The position numbers were made by a program, and so were the translations under genes. From the NCBI RefSeq assembly GCF_023555375.1, contig NZ_JAJSEE010000005.1, forward strand, positions 62,001 to 126,000: a DNA stretch of 64,000 nt. Direction: 5' to 3'. Of the stretch, positions 1-7,309 are shown piece after piece. Position 1 is the first letter of the stretch; each line of letters starts with the position of its first letter. The DNA is from Guyparkeria hydrothermalis (GTDB lineage Bacteria; Pseudomonadota; Gammaproteobacteria; Halothiobacillales; Halothiobacillaceae). The notes under the pieces are model-generated. The model was not told the origin of the DNA and did no database searches. It saw only the letters and a program-made list of their open reading frames with translations.

Positions 1-148
1 AACCCAGGGTGAATTCGTCGCCCGGCGTCAGGCGGCGCAGGTCGCCGAGCAGGCGGCGAATCAGGATATAGTTCTGCTCGTAGAGATCCATCAACTGATC
101 GAATGGATCGTGCTCGATGGAATGAGGAATGCCGGTGTTGAGATTCAT
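1..148 (-). CDS. DUF1249 (YqiB-like) family protein, 5' part only
   Basis: A reading frame runs leftwards from an ATG at 148 and leaves the window at base 1, so only the first 49 or so residues are visible. The stretch reading YEQNYILIRRLLGDL matches the start of DUF1249/YqiB proteins, which carry a similar YExNxxxLRRLLP signature (family knowledge). YqiB-type proteins are small cytosolic proteins of unknown function. The start codon lies back to back with the 5' end of the divergent lytic transglycosylase gene, so the two probably share this short promoter region. Function cannot be stated; the family call rests on a short N-terminal match. Confidence 0.6.
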   Translation of the reverse strand, partial: MNLNTGIPHSIEHDPFDQLMDLYEQNYILIRRLLGDLRRLTPGDEFTLG

Positions 149-197
149 GCCTGCCAGTGTAAGCAAGCGCCGCGCGAATAGGAATGCCGCGGGGCGA

Positions 198-830
198 ATG
201 GTCCGCCGGGGACGTCCGGGGGCGATCGGCACGCTCGCGGCCAGTCTGCTGCTTTCCCTGCTCACGGCCGGGGCGGCACAGGCCGATGTGTACAAGTACC
301 GCGACGCCCAGGGCGTGGTTCACCTGACCAACGTACCGCAGCAGTCGGCCAACGAACCCTACGCGCTCTGGCGCAAGAGCGAGGCGACCAAGCCCAAGGG
401 TTGGCAGGATGGCTACCGCGTCATGCCGCGCCTGGTGCATGACCGCTACGTCGAGCCGGTCAACCGGTTCGCCGGACTATACGGCGTCGACCCCACCCTG
501 GTTCGTGCCGTGATCCACGCCGAGAGCGCCTTCCGGCCCGATGCGGTCTCGCCCAAGGGGGCCGGCGGGCTGATGCAGTTGATGCCGGCGACGGCCGCGC
601 GCTTCGACGTGACCGACCGTTTCAATCCCGAGGACAACATTGCCGGCGGCGTCGCCTACCTGGCGTTGTTGCTGGACATGTTCCAGGGGAATCGCGAGCT
701 GGCGGTGGCCGCCTACAACGCCGGCGAGGGCGCGGTGAAGCGCTACGGTGGGATTCCGCCGTACGAGGAGACGCGCACCTACGTCAAGCGGGTCATGCAG
801 CTGCAGGCCGCTTACGCCGGGACCGGCTAG
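198..830 (+). CDS. Exported lytic transglycosylase with DUF4124 and SLT domains
   Basis: A 210-residue exported murein lytic transglycosylase, expected to cleave the MurNAc-GlcNAc bond of peptidoglycan in the periplasm. With the ATG at 198 the protein opens with a basic RR stretch and a hydrophobic segment ending near residue 30 (AGAAQA), a good signal peptide. A DUF4124-like strand motif (VYKYRDAQGVVHLTN) follows. The SLT domain begins near residue 85, with catalytic Glu109 in IHAESAF, then GLMQLMP and AAYNAGEGAV, all hallmark motifs. In-frame ATGs at 129 and 147 would give an Arg-rich extension and overlap the divergent gene. The ATG at 198 has a GGGG ribosome site just upstream and is preferred. 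The next gene starts 3 bp after the stop. Confidence 0.85.
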   Translation: MVRRGRPGAIGTLAASLLLSLLTAGAAQADVYKYRDAQGVVHLTNVPQQSANEPYALWRKSEATKPKGWQDGYRVMPRLVHDRYVEPVNRFAGLYGVDPTLVRAVIHAESAFRPDAVSPKGAGGLMQLMPATAARFDVTDRFNPEDNIAGGVAYLALLLDMFQGNRELAVAAYNAGEGAVKRYGGIPPYEETRTYVKRVMQLQAAYAGTG

Positions 831-833
831 GGC

Positions 834-1349
834 ATGGCCCGTGCCGGATCGTCACCGGCTCCCTCCGCGCCCGACCTGGCCGCGGAGGCCGACCGGCTGG
901 CCGGGTTTGTCGATGGCCAGTCGGCAATCGTGCTGGCCGTCACCCCCGAGGGGCAGACCCTGCCGGAGATCGGCACGTTGCCGTTCGTGCGCCACGAGGC
1001 CGCGTTCTGGGTGCTGGCCAGTGAATTGGCCGCCCACACGCGGCCGTTGCTTAAGCGCGGCGAGGCCCGCGTCGCCCTGCTGGCCGACCAGGCGGATACC
1101 CGCAATCCCTTCGCCCGCGAGCGCGCCCACTGGGCGGCACGGGTCGAGTCCGTCCACCGCGCGGACGAGCGCTTTGCCGTGATCACCGCGGCCCTGCGAG
1201 CGCGTCACGGCAAGACGGTCGACTTGCTGTGCGAGCTGGGAGACTTCCACCTGCTGGGTCTTCACCCCGAAGGCGGCAGCTACGTCAACGGCTTTGGCAG
1301 CGCCTTCCTGCTGGACGGGTTCTCGGTCGTCTCGCAGCGGCGGGGCTAG
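834..1349 (+). CDS. Pyridoxamine 5'-phosphate oxidase-like (HugZ-type) protein
   Basis: A 171-residue cytosolic protein of the FMN-binding split-barrel (PPOX/HugZ-like) superfamily. The N-terminal part contains the barrel-like run FVRHEAAFWVLASELAAHT followed by ARVALLADQAD and NPFARERAHWAARVE. The C-terminal part (LLCELGDFHLLGLHPEGG, GFGSAFLLDG) resembles the HugZ haem-degrading branch, where GFG..A is commonly seen. A haem-iron role is inference from that similarity only; substrate and cofactor are unproven. It follows the lytic transglycosylase by 3 bp and is likely cotranscribed. Its TAG stop (1347-1349) lies inside the CTAG that forms the left target duplication of the repeat element starting at 1350, so the element is inserted exactly at the stop codon. 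Confidence 0.65.
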   Translation: MARAGSSPAPSAPDLAAEADRLAGFVDGQSAIVLAVTPEGQTLPEIGTLPFVRHEAAFWVLASELAAHTRPLLKRGEARVALLADQADTRNPFARERAHWAARVESVHRADERFAVITAALRARHGKTVDLLCELGDFHLLGLHPEGGSYVNGFGSAFLLDGFSVVSQRRG

Positions 1350-1631
1350 GGAAACTCTGCACGATTCGATGACGTCTCTGCGGGACCTCCAAGGGTCCAG
1401 ATGCAAGGCGCAGTCCGCCGTCAAGGGCCGTCGCCCTTTACAAGGGCTGAAACGCCGCAGATGGGCCCTTGGAGGCCCGCCCGGACGGGGCCCGCGGGTT
1501 TGCCCGCACTCGTCGTTGCCGTCCCTCGACGGGCCCGAGTGATCGCCCTGGGCCCGTCTTCGGTCCGGCGCCTTGATTGCGAGCAAACCCGCGAGCCAGA
1601 GATGCCATCGAATCGTGCAGAGTTTCCCTAG
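1346..1631. mobile_element. MITE-like element, family A copy 1 (1350-1627) with CTAG duplication
   Basis: A 278-bp non-coding element bounded by inverted repeats. The first 23 bases (GGGAAACTCTGCACGA then TTCGATG) recur in reverse complement at the right end. Including two mismatches, the arms extend to about 32 bp. CTAG is present on both sides (1346-1349 and 1628-1631), consistent with a 4-bp target duplication of the kind made by some IS5-family elements (family knowledge). The interior is GC-rich with several small palindromes (for example AAGGGCCGTCGCCCTT) and no plausible gene. A second, longer copy lies at 43155-43500. The transposase that would mobilise it is not in the window. Confidence 0.85.
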
Positions 1632-2629
1632 CGCAGCAGGGCGATCGCCTCGTCGATCACGCTCGCGTCGTCGGGGCGCCTCGGTGCCTGTTCGCTCAGG
1701 TGCCGGCGATAGGCGCGGGCGCCCGGGCGTCCCTGGAACAGGGTCAGGATCGGCTTGATCAGCGTGGGCAGGCGCGTGCCGCGGGCAAGTTCGGCGGCCG
1801 CGTAGTCGCGGTAGGCCTGCAGCGCGGCCAGGCGGTCGGTCGGCTGATTCCCATCGAACAGCGCGGCATCGATCTCGGCCAGCAGCCCGACGTTCTGGTA
1901 GGCCGCCCGGCCCACCATCACGCCGTCGACCTCGCCCAGGCCCGCCTGCATCGATGCCACCGTCGTCAGCCCGCCGTTGAGCACCACCGTCAGGTTGGGG
2001 CGTTCGCGCTTCAGGCGCGTGGCGAACTCGGGCCGCAGAGGGGGCACGTCGCGATTCTGCTTGGGCGAGAGCCCCTTGAGCCAGGCCTTGCGGCTGTGGA
2101 CGAGGAACACGTTGGCACCCCCTTGATCCGCGACGATGTCGACGAATTCACGGAATTCCTCGTAGGTTTCTTGATGATCGATGCCGATGCGGCTCTTGAC
2201 CGTCACGGGCACGTCGACCGCCGCGCGCATGGCCGCGACGCATTCGGCCACCAGGCCGGGTTCGGCCATCAGGCAGGCCCCGAAGGCGCCGTTCTGCACC
2301 CGGTCGCTGGGACAGCCCACGTTGAGGTTGATCTCGTCGTAGCCCCAGTCGGCACCGATTCGCGCCGCCTCGGCCAGGGCGTTCGGATCGGAGCCGCCCA
2401 GTTGCAGGGCGACCGGGTGCTCGCTTTCATCGAAACGCAGGTGGCGCTCGACGTCGCCGTGCAGCAAGGCACCCGTGGTCACCATCTCGGTGTACAGCCG
2501 CGCATGCCGGCTCAACTGGCGGGCGAGATACCGGTAATGCCGGTCGGTCCAGTCCAGCATCGGCGCCACGCAGAAGCGCCAGGGGCTGTCCGGCGAGGGC
2601 TCGCGGGTGGCGGGAATGGAGTCGCTCAT
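1628..2629 (-). CDS. dusA: tRNA-dihydrouridine synthase A
   Basis: A 333-residue FMN-dependent enzyme that reduces uridine in the D-loop of tRNAs (positions 20/20a for the DusA class, family knowledge). The N-terminal signature VAPMLDWTDRHYRY, the motif INLNVGCPSDRVQNGAFGA with catalytic Cys119 in GACLM, VKSRIG, and the phosphate-binding VLNGGL and DGVMVGRAAY motifs all match DusA. Length is normal. The protein ends in ALLR and its TAG stop lies in the right-hand CTAG duplication of the MITE at 1350-1627. Without the element this gene and the convergent HugZ-like gene would have shared one palindromic CTAG as their stop codons. The ATG at 2629 has only a weak upstream ribosome site. Confidence 0.95.
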   Translation of the reverse strand: MSDSIPATREPSPDSPWRFCVAPMLDWTDRHYRYLARQLSRHARLYTEMVTTGALLHGDVERHLRFDESEHPVALQLGGSDPNALAEAARIGADWGYDEINLNVGCPSDRVQNGAFGACLMAEPGLVAECVAAMRAAVDVPVTVKSRIGIDHQETYEEFREFVDIVADQGGANVFLVHSRKAWLKGLSPKQNRDVPPLRPEFATRLKRERPNLTVVLNGGLTTVASMQAGLGEVDGVMVGRAAYQNVGLLAEIDAALFDGNQPTDRLAALQAYRDYAAAELARGTRLPTLIKPILTLFQGRPGARAYRRHLSEQAPRRPDDASVIDEAIALLR

Positions 2630-2695
2630 GGGGTCGCAGTCCGGCGCAAAAGGTCGGCATTGTAGCGTGCCGAGGCCAGCCTTCCGGTAATCACG

Positions 2696-3424
2696 TCAGG
2701 GCAGCAGGGCCTTGATGATGGCACTCAACCCGGCGATCGCCGCAATGCCGAGGATGATCGGGCGCAGCGCGCCGAACGGGATGCGGTTGACCAGGTGCCC
2801 GGAGGTGAGAAACCCGATCAGGGTGCCGGGCAGCAACGCGGCGAACAGCCACCATTCCCGCGGGCCGATAAAGCCGGAGAAGAACAGGGCCACGGCGCTT
2901 GCCAGGCTCGCGAATAGGAAGAAGGCCGAGAGATTGGCGCGCACCACCGGGCCCGTTTCGTTCTGGTAGATCAGGGCGATCGGCGGACCGCCCACGGCGG
3001 TGATCGTGCCCATGTAGCCCGAGGCGGCCCCGGCGATGACCGAATTGCGCGGATTGAGGGCCGGGTGGATGCCGATAACGCTCAAGGCCACGGCGAGCAG
3101 GATCAGGATGCCGAAGGCCAGCTCGAAGCCCCGGGGCGTGAGCAGAGCCAGGGTCACCACGGCCAGGAGCGTGCCGACGATATCGCCACCGATGGCGAAG
3201 CGCACCGGGCGGAAGCTCAGGCTCGCGCGACTGCGCCACAGGATCAGCACGGTGAGCAACACGGCGTTGAGGATCAGAGGGCCGGGCAGGAGCAGCGGGC
3301 TGATCAGGAACAGCAGTGGGGCCGAGAGGGTGCCGATGCCGTAGCCGGCCAGCCCCTGCAGGAAGGCGCCGGCGAAGATCGCGAGGTTGGCCAGCAGCAG
3401 CTGAAGAAGGGTGATGTCGTCCAC
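2696..3424 (-). CDS. TauE/SafE-family membrane permease
   Basis: A 242-residue polytopic inner-membrane protein with about seven to eight hydrophobic segments. The N-terminal half carries LQGLAGYGIGTLSAPLLF, a typical TauE/SafE (DUF81) motif with Gly-rich helix ends. The repeat half shows SGYMGTITAVGGPPIALIY, the equivalent motif of the second half. Members move small anions such as sulfite or sulfoacetate (family knowledge), and the substrate here is unknown. The frame is open further upstream, but the extra 113 residues are Arg-rich and overlap the terminator and gene above. GTG at 3424, preceded by GCGAGG, is taken as the start and gives normal family length. A sulfite export role would suit a sulfur oxidiser, but that is speculation. 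Confidence 0.8.
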   Translation of the reverse strand: MDDITLLQLLLANLAIFAGAFLQGLAGYGIGTLSAPLLFLISPLLLPGPLILNAVLLTVLILWRSRASLSFRPVRFAIGGDIVGTLLAVVTLALLTPRGFELAFGILILLAVALSVIGIHPALNPRNSVIAGAASGYMGTITAVGGPPIALIYQNETGPVVRANLSAFFLFASLASAVALFFSGFIGPREWWLFAALLPGTLIGFLTSGHLVNRIPFGALRPIILGIAAIAGLSAIIKALLP

Positions 3425-3448
3425 GGGGCCTCGCGAGGGGCTGACAAC

Positions 3449-3474
3449 GAAAAATCCCCGGCGGGGCCGGGGAT
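3449..3474 (-). terminator. Rho-independent terminator after the yjfB-like gene
   Basis: On the minus strand a perfect stem (ATCCCCGGC / GCCGGGGAT, loop of three bases) is followed by TTTTCG. It lies 40 bp past the stop of the YjfB-like gene and before the TauE gene start, so it probably ends the yjfB transcript. Confidence 0.8.
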
Positions 3475-3513
3475 GACGGAACCGTTGGTCCATGGGACCA
3501 ATGGCGGGTTGGT

Positions 3514-3729
3514 TCAGGCGTAGGTGTTGATCTGGCCGCCGACCGGACCATTGCTGGCCGCGGTGCTGGTCTGGCCGCCGCTCTCGCCGATCGAGTCGAT
3601 CAGCGGCGCCATCGCCTGTTCCTGCGTTTCCATCGCTTGTTTCTGTACGCGCACGCCCACTTCCTGTGTCAGCTGTGCGTTTGCCATGGCAGTTTGCATG
3701 CTGCCGGCGGCGGATACCGAGTCGGCCAT
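3514..3729 (-). CDS. YjfB-like putative motility protein
   Basis: A 71-residue protein matching the small YjfB/putative motility protein family. The N-terminal half has the spaced Met/Ala/Gln pattern (SVSAAGSMQTAMANAQLTQE), then VGVRVQKQAMETQEQ, where family members show a conserved TQEQ stretch. The biochemical role is unknown; genes of this family often sit near flagellar or chemotaxis genes (family knowledge). Start choice: ATG at 3729 has a strong GGAGGAGG ribosome site, whereas the upstream in-frame ATG at 3783 has none. It is divergent from the chemoreceptor at 3974, with about 240 bp between them, which supports a motility link. A clear terminator follows. Confidence 0.7.
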   Translation of the reverse strand: MADSVSAAGSMQTAMANAQLTQEVGVRVQKQAMETQEQAMAPLIDSIGESGGQTSTAASNGPVGGQINTYA

Positions 3730-3888
3730 GCTGCCTCCTCCGTCGAAACGTGTGTTTATGCACGCATCACAAGTCGTGAACACGTCCAGCGCACGTTCAG
3801 TGTACGCTCCCCGACCGATAATTTCACCCTTGCTGAAATGGCGCCACGGCGCGCTTTCATAAGGTTCTGCTTATTTACGTGGGCAGGC

Positions 3889-3915
3889 TAAAGATTCGCC
3901 TGCCTCGGCCGAAAA
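3889..3915 (+). promoter_or_regulatory. Sigma28 (FliA) promoter of the chemoreceptor gene
   Basis: TAAAGATT (3889-3896), an 11-bp spacer and GCCGAAAA (3908-3915) match the FliA consensus TAAAGTTT-N11-GCCGATAA closely. The gene start is 59 bp downstream, giving a short leader that includes a solo MITE end. Confidence 0.85.
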
Positions 3916-3932
3916 ACCGGTCGAAACGTGGA

Positions 3933-3946
3933 GCAGAGTTTCCCTA
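3933..3946 (+). repeat. Solo MITE terminus in the chemoreceptor leader
   Basis: GCAGAGTTTCCCTAG-type sequence here is identical to the right end plus CTAG flank of the family A/B MITEs (for example 5917-5931). No partner left end is found upstream, so this is a remnant of a deleted copy. It lies between the sigma28 promoter and the start codon, within the predicted 5' untranslated region. Confidence 0.65.
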
Positions 3947-3973
3947 GCAAGTCATCGGTCTCAAGGAGTCACA

Positions 3974-5596
3974 ATGAACCGGTTGAACAACACCACCAAG
4001 ATCCTCCTGGCGTTTGCCGTGTCCGCCGTGCTGTTTATCGGCGCGCTGGGCTACGCGCTGATCCAGATGGATTCGATCTCTGAGCAGTACCTGCAGGTTC
4101 AGCAGCAGGATAATGCGCGCGTCGAGGCGTTGCAGGACATCATGAGCAACGGCCTGTTGGGTGGTGTGGCGACGCGCAACAAGGTCTTCCGTCCCAACCT
4201 CGAGGCGGCGATCAAGGTTACCGGCAAGACCGACGAGGTGGTGCGCGCCGCCCTGGTCGAGGCCCGCTCGCTGACCTCCGCGGACAATGCCGAGGCCCAG
4301 GGCCTGCTCGATGACATCGAGGCGCGTTGGGAGCGCGTGATGGCCGCGCGCCTGGCGGTCTTCGACCAGGTTGATGCCGGCAACATCGAACGCGCCCAGC
4401 AGATCCTGGTGCAGGACGAGCACCCGGACTGGCAGCAGATCCGCAAGAACATCCAGTCGCTGATCGCCACAGCCAAGGCGCGCGAGGACGCGCGTACCCA
4501 GGCGGCCGAGGACCACATGCTCGAGGCGCGGGCGGCTACGCTGGTGATCGGCGCGGTGGCGCTGGGCGTGGGCATCTTCCTGCTGGTGCTGGTGATGGCC
4601 AACTTCACCCGGCGTATCCACCATGTCATCAACGCGATGGAGGACATTGCCGAGGGCGAGGGCGATCTCACGCGCCGGCTGTCGGTGACCGGCAACGACG
4701 AGTTCGCCAAGCTCTCGCGTGGCTTCAACCGTTTCGTCGAGCGTATCCACGACCTGGTGCGCGAGATCACCGATTCGACCGGCCAGCTTGCCGCCTCGGC
4801 CGAGGAGATGTCGATGATCACCCGCCAGTCGCGTGAGAGCACCCACGAGCAGAACGAGCAGACCCAGATGGTGGCCTCGGCGATCGAGGAGCTGACCGCC
4901 ACCACGCGCGAGATCGCCGAGAACACCAACCAGACCGCCAGCGCCTCCAACGAGACCGAGGAAGTCACCCACAACGGCCAGCAGGCGCTCAAGCGCTCCA
5001 TGGACACGGTCCACGAGCTGATGGGCTCGATGCGCAATACCGCCGAGTCGATCGGCGAGCTCGAGTCGCAGACCAAGGACATCGGCAAGGTGCTCGACGT
5101 GATCCAGGGCGTGGCGGAGCAGACCAATCTGCTGGCGCTGAACGCGGCGATCGAGGCAGCCCGCGCCGGCGAACAGGGTCGGGGCTTCGCCGTGGTGGCC
5201 GAGGAGGTGCGCAACCTGGCCAGCCGCACGCAGCAGTCGACCGAGGAGATCAAGGGCATTATCGACGGGCTGCGCGACCGGGCGCACGAGACGGTCGAGG
5301 CGATGGAGGTCAGCCAGTCGCAGGGCGAGGCGACGCTCGAGGCGGTCAACGAGACCGACGAGTCCCTCGGGGCGGTGGTGCGCCACGTCAATCACATCAA
5401 CGAGATGACCATGCAGATCGCCACCGCCGCCGAGGAGCAGTCGGCCACCGTCGAGGAGGTCAACCGCAACCTCGAGCGCATCCGTGCCAAGAGCGAGGAG
5501 CTCGACGATGCCTCACAGCAGGTGTCCACCGCCGGTGGCGATCTCACCCGGCTGTCGTCGAATCTCGACGGGCTGGTCAACCGCTTCAAGACCTGA
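3974..5596 (+). CDS. Methyl-accepting chemotaxis protein
   Basis: A 540-residue inner-membrane chemoreceptor. TM1 spans about residues 8-30. It is followed by a helical periplasmic sensor region of the four-helix-bundle type (about 35-185), TM2 at about 187-209, a HAMP domain at about 210-262 ([10 protein letters not shown]) and a long cytoplasmic coiled coil. The CheA/CheW-binding tip, [20 protein letters not shown] near residues 381-400, is intact. There is no C-terminal CheR/CheB-docking pentapeptide; the protein ends GLVNRFKT. The ligand is unknown. GGAG lies 6-9 bases before the ATG. A FliA promoter upstream and a terminator downstream make this a single-gene late motility transcript. 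Confidence 0.93.
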   Translation: MNRLNNTTKILLAFAVSAVLFIGALGYALIQMDSISEQYLQVQQQDNARVEALQDIMSNGLLGGVATRNKVFRPNLEAAIKVTGKTDEVVRAALVEARSLTSADNAEAQGLLDDIEARWERVMAARLAVFDQVDAGNIERAQQILVQDEHPDWQQIRKNIQSLIATAKAREDARTQAAEDHMLEARAATLVIGAVALGVGIFLLVLVMANFTRRIHHVINAMEDIAEGEGDLTRRLSVTGNDEFAKLSRGFNRFVERIHDLVREITDSTGQLAASAEEMSMITRQSRESTHEQNEQTQMVASAIEELTATTREIAENTNQTASASNETEEVTHNGQQALKRSMDTVHELMGSMRNTAESIGELESQTKDIGKVLDVIQGVAEQTNLLALNAAIEAARAGEQGRGFAVVAEEVRNLASRTQQSTEEIKGIIDGLRDRAHETVEAMEVSQSQGEATLEAVNETDESLGAVVRHVNHINEMTMQIATAAEEQSATVEEVNRNLERIRAKSEELDDASQQVSTAGGDLTRLSSNLDGLVNRFKT

Positions 5597-5620
5597 GGCG
5601 GTATGGGGTGACCCACGCAG

Positions 5621-5647
5621 AAAGGCCGGCACGATGCCGGCCTTTTT
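5621..5647 (+). terminator. Terminator of the chemoreceptor gene
   Basis: AAAGGCCGGC-ACGAT-GCCGGCCTTTTT forms a strong GC-rich stem with a T-run, 25 bp after the chemoreceptor stop. The family B MITE inserted 14 bp beyond it, so the terminator is intact. Confidence 0.9.
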
Positions 5648-5657
5648 CGTTGGGCTG

Positions 5658-5931
5658 CTAGGGAAACTCTGCACGAATGCCATGCCGCTCTGGCCTGGCG
5701 AGTCGTTCGTGATCAAGGCGCGATGTCGCCGGCGTGCCGGTGGCCACGTCAAGACATCGCAACGCCGAGCACGGGCGACTCGCCAGGCCCCGCAGGGCGC
5801 GCCTTGAGCCGGGCATCTGCTGCGTTGTCGTCCTTGGAAAGAGAATGACTCTTCCGCGGCGGACGAGCGCCTTGCACCTGCCCGGCTCAAGGCACGCAGA
5901 GCGGTATGGCATTCGTGCGGAGTTTCCCTAG
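5658..5931. mobile_element. MITE-like element, family B copy 1 (5662-5927) with CTAG duplication
   Basis: A 266-bp element with termini of about 32 bp that are inverted copies of each other (GGGAAACTCTGCACGA then ATGCCAT...; two mismatches). CTAG flanks both sides (5658-5661, 5928-5931). The interior has two nested palindromes: GGCGAGTCG with CGACTCGCC, and GCCTTGAGCCGGGCA with TGCCCGGCTCAAGGC. It could therefore fold into a branched cruciform. The outer 16 bases are the same as in family A but the interior differs. A near-identical copy of equal length is at 51337-51602. No gene is supported inside it. Confidence 0.85.
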
Positions 5932-5954
5932 TCAGGCGACTCGCTGCCGGGTGA

Positions 5955-6983
5955 TCAGAGCGGGCCGCGGACCAGGCGGTTGATCAGCGGCAGGCGGCGC
6001 CAGAGGCTGGGGCGGGTATCGGTGAGATCGCGACAGGTCTCGCACTGGCCGGCGCGCGGGCGGCGCGTGGTCAGGGGTTCGATGCGCATGGGCGAGGGGC
6101 CGCGTCCCGGCTCCCAGGCCGAGACGGGTTCCTCGTGGATCATCACGTCGGCACCCGGGAAGGTGCGCAGCAGCCGGGCCTCGACCTCGTCCCCGATCTG
6201 GTGGGCGCGATTGAGATCGATGTGATTGTCGAGGTAGAGGTACAGCTGGATGATCATGGTGCGCCCGGCCAGCCGGGTGCGGATCTGGTCGACCGCGTGC
6301 ACCGACGGGTGCGCGGTGGCGATCTGGGCCACCCGCATCTCGGTGCCGTCGAGCACCTCGCGGTCCATCAGCTGGTCGAGCGACTCGCGGCCAAGCTTCC
6401 AGGCGCTGTAGAGGACGAACACGCCCACCGCGGCGGCGAACGCCGGGTCGAGCCACACCACGCCGTAGCCGGCAAGGATCAGCACGGCGATGGTCGAGGC
6501 GTTGACCAGGAAGTCCATGGTGTAGTGCGCCGCGTCCGCCTTGATCGCCGGCGAGCGGGTCTTGGCGATCACGTAGCGCTGGAAGCTCACCAGCGCGAGG
6601 GTGGCGACCATCGAGAAGATCATCACGCCCACGCCCCAGTCGATCGCGGAAAGCTCCTGCGGTCGGATCAGGCGCTGCAACGCCTGGATCATCAGGAAGA
6701 CGCCCGAACCGGCGATGAAGGTCGCCTGGGCCAGCGCGGCGAGCGGCTCGGCCTTGCCGTGCCCGTAACGATGGTCCTCGTCGGGCGGTTGCAGGGCGAT
6801 CCGTACCGCCACCAGCGTGACCAGCGAGGCGAGTAGGTCCATGGTCGAGTCGATCAGCGAGGCCAGCAGGCTCACCGAATTGGTGGTGATGCTCGCCGCG
6901 AGCTTGAGCGCGATCAGTGTCAGGGCCAGTGTCACCGACGCGGTGGTGACCATGCGCAGCAGCTGGGCGTGGGGATTGGACAT
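5955..6983 (-). CDS. fieF: Cation diffusion facilitator (FieF-type) metal efflux protein
   Basis: A 342-residue inner-membrane CDF transporter exporting divalent metals (Zn2+/Fe2+/Cd2+ in FieF) in exchange for protons. About six TM segments occupy residues 10-205. Metal-site motifs are visible: DSTMD in TM2, HRYGHGKAEPLAAL in the following loop and HYTMDFLVN in TM5, so both Asp/His quartet elements are kept. The cytoplasmic C-terminal domain contains HPSVHAVDQIRTR and IHEEP. Residues after about 300 form a basic tail, unusual for FieF, with a CETC pair that might bind metal. The ATG at 6983 begins MSNPHAQ. It is divergent from ycjX across a 326-bp spacer that contains a palindrome. Confidence 0.9.
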   Translation of the reverse strand: MSNPHAQLLRMVTTASVTLALTLIALKLAASITTNSVSLLASLIDSTMDLLASLVTLVAVRIALQPPDEDHRYGHGKAEPLAALAQATFIAGSGVFLMIQALQRLIRPQELSAIDWGVGVMIFSMVATLALVSFQRYVIAKTRSPAIKADAAHYTMDFLVNASTIAVLILAGYGVVWLDPAFAAAVGVFVLYSAWKLGRESLDQLMDREVLDGTEMRVAQIATAHPSVHAVDQIRTRLAGRTMIIQLYLYLDNHIDLNRAHQIGDEVEARLLRTFPGADVMIHEEPVSAWEPGRGPSPMRIEPLTTRRPRAGQCETCRDLTDTRPSLWRRLPLINRLVRGPL

Positions 6984-7309
6984 GGGGTGATCGCCGCCTA
7001 GTCAGGGTCGATACGGTGCCGGCGGGGCGAAGCGTCGCTGATTCGCCGCCGGAAAGTTAGTCGGGACTAATACCGAACTGGATTGGTCCCATTTTACTGC
7101 ACCCCGCCGCCGTCCGCCAGTCCGGCACGCTCAGCACCTTCCCTCGGTGTTCGCGAGGCCGACCTCAAGGGCTTGATCGTCGGGTGCCGTGCGCGGGATG
7201 GCTCGCTCATGGCGCTTTGGGGCCTTGACCGGCTCGTCTACCATCGTGCTACCGCCGTCGTCGCCGGGGATCCCCGGGCGATGGCCTCGAATGCAACGCG
7301 CGACAGGTG
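6984..7309. other. fieF/ycjX divergent intergenic region
   Basis: A 326-bp gap between divergent genes. The only marked element is the palindrome at 7057-7070 and a related imperfect repeat to its right (GGACTAA near 7064-7070 and TTGGTCC near 7083-7090). An open frame at 7083-7310 has no ribosome site or recognisable protein and is not annotated. No terminator or RNA gene was seen. Confidence 0.5.
7057..7070. promoter_or_regulatory. Candidate operator palindrome between fieF and ycjX
   Basis: TTAGTC-GG-GACTAA is a perfect 6+2+6 palindrome located 74 bp upstream of the fieF start, in the right place to be a repressor or activator site. The binding factor is not identifiable from sequence. 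Confidence 0.35.

Noticed and set aside
1294-1631. Several plus-strand open frames across the family A element
   Set aside because: They span the inverted ends and palindromes, have no homology or ribosome site, and arise from high GC content.
3800-3835. A possible second sigma28 site (TTCAGTGT, 10 bp, ACCGATAA) before the chemoreceptor
   Set aside because: The -35 is poor and the spacer is 10 bp; the site at 3889-3915 is far better.
5658-5931. Open frames across the family B element, repeated as similar predicted peptides at 51352-51609
   Set aside because: The similarity of the peptides comes from the DNA repeat itself. There are no ribosome sites, composition is Arg/Gly-rich and the frames run out through the inverted ends. 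They are probably not genes.
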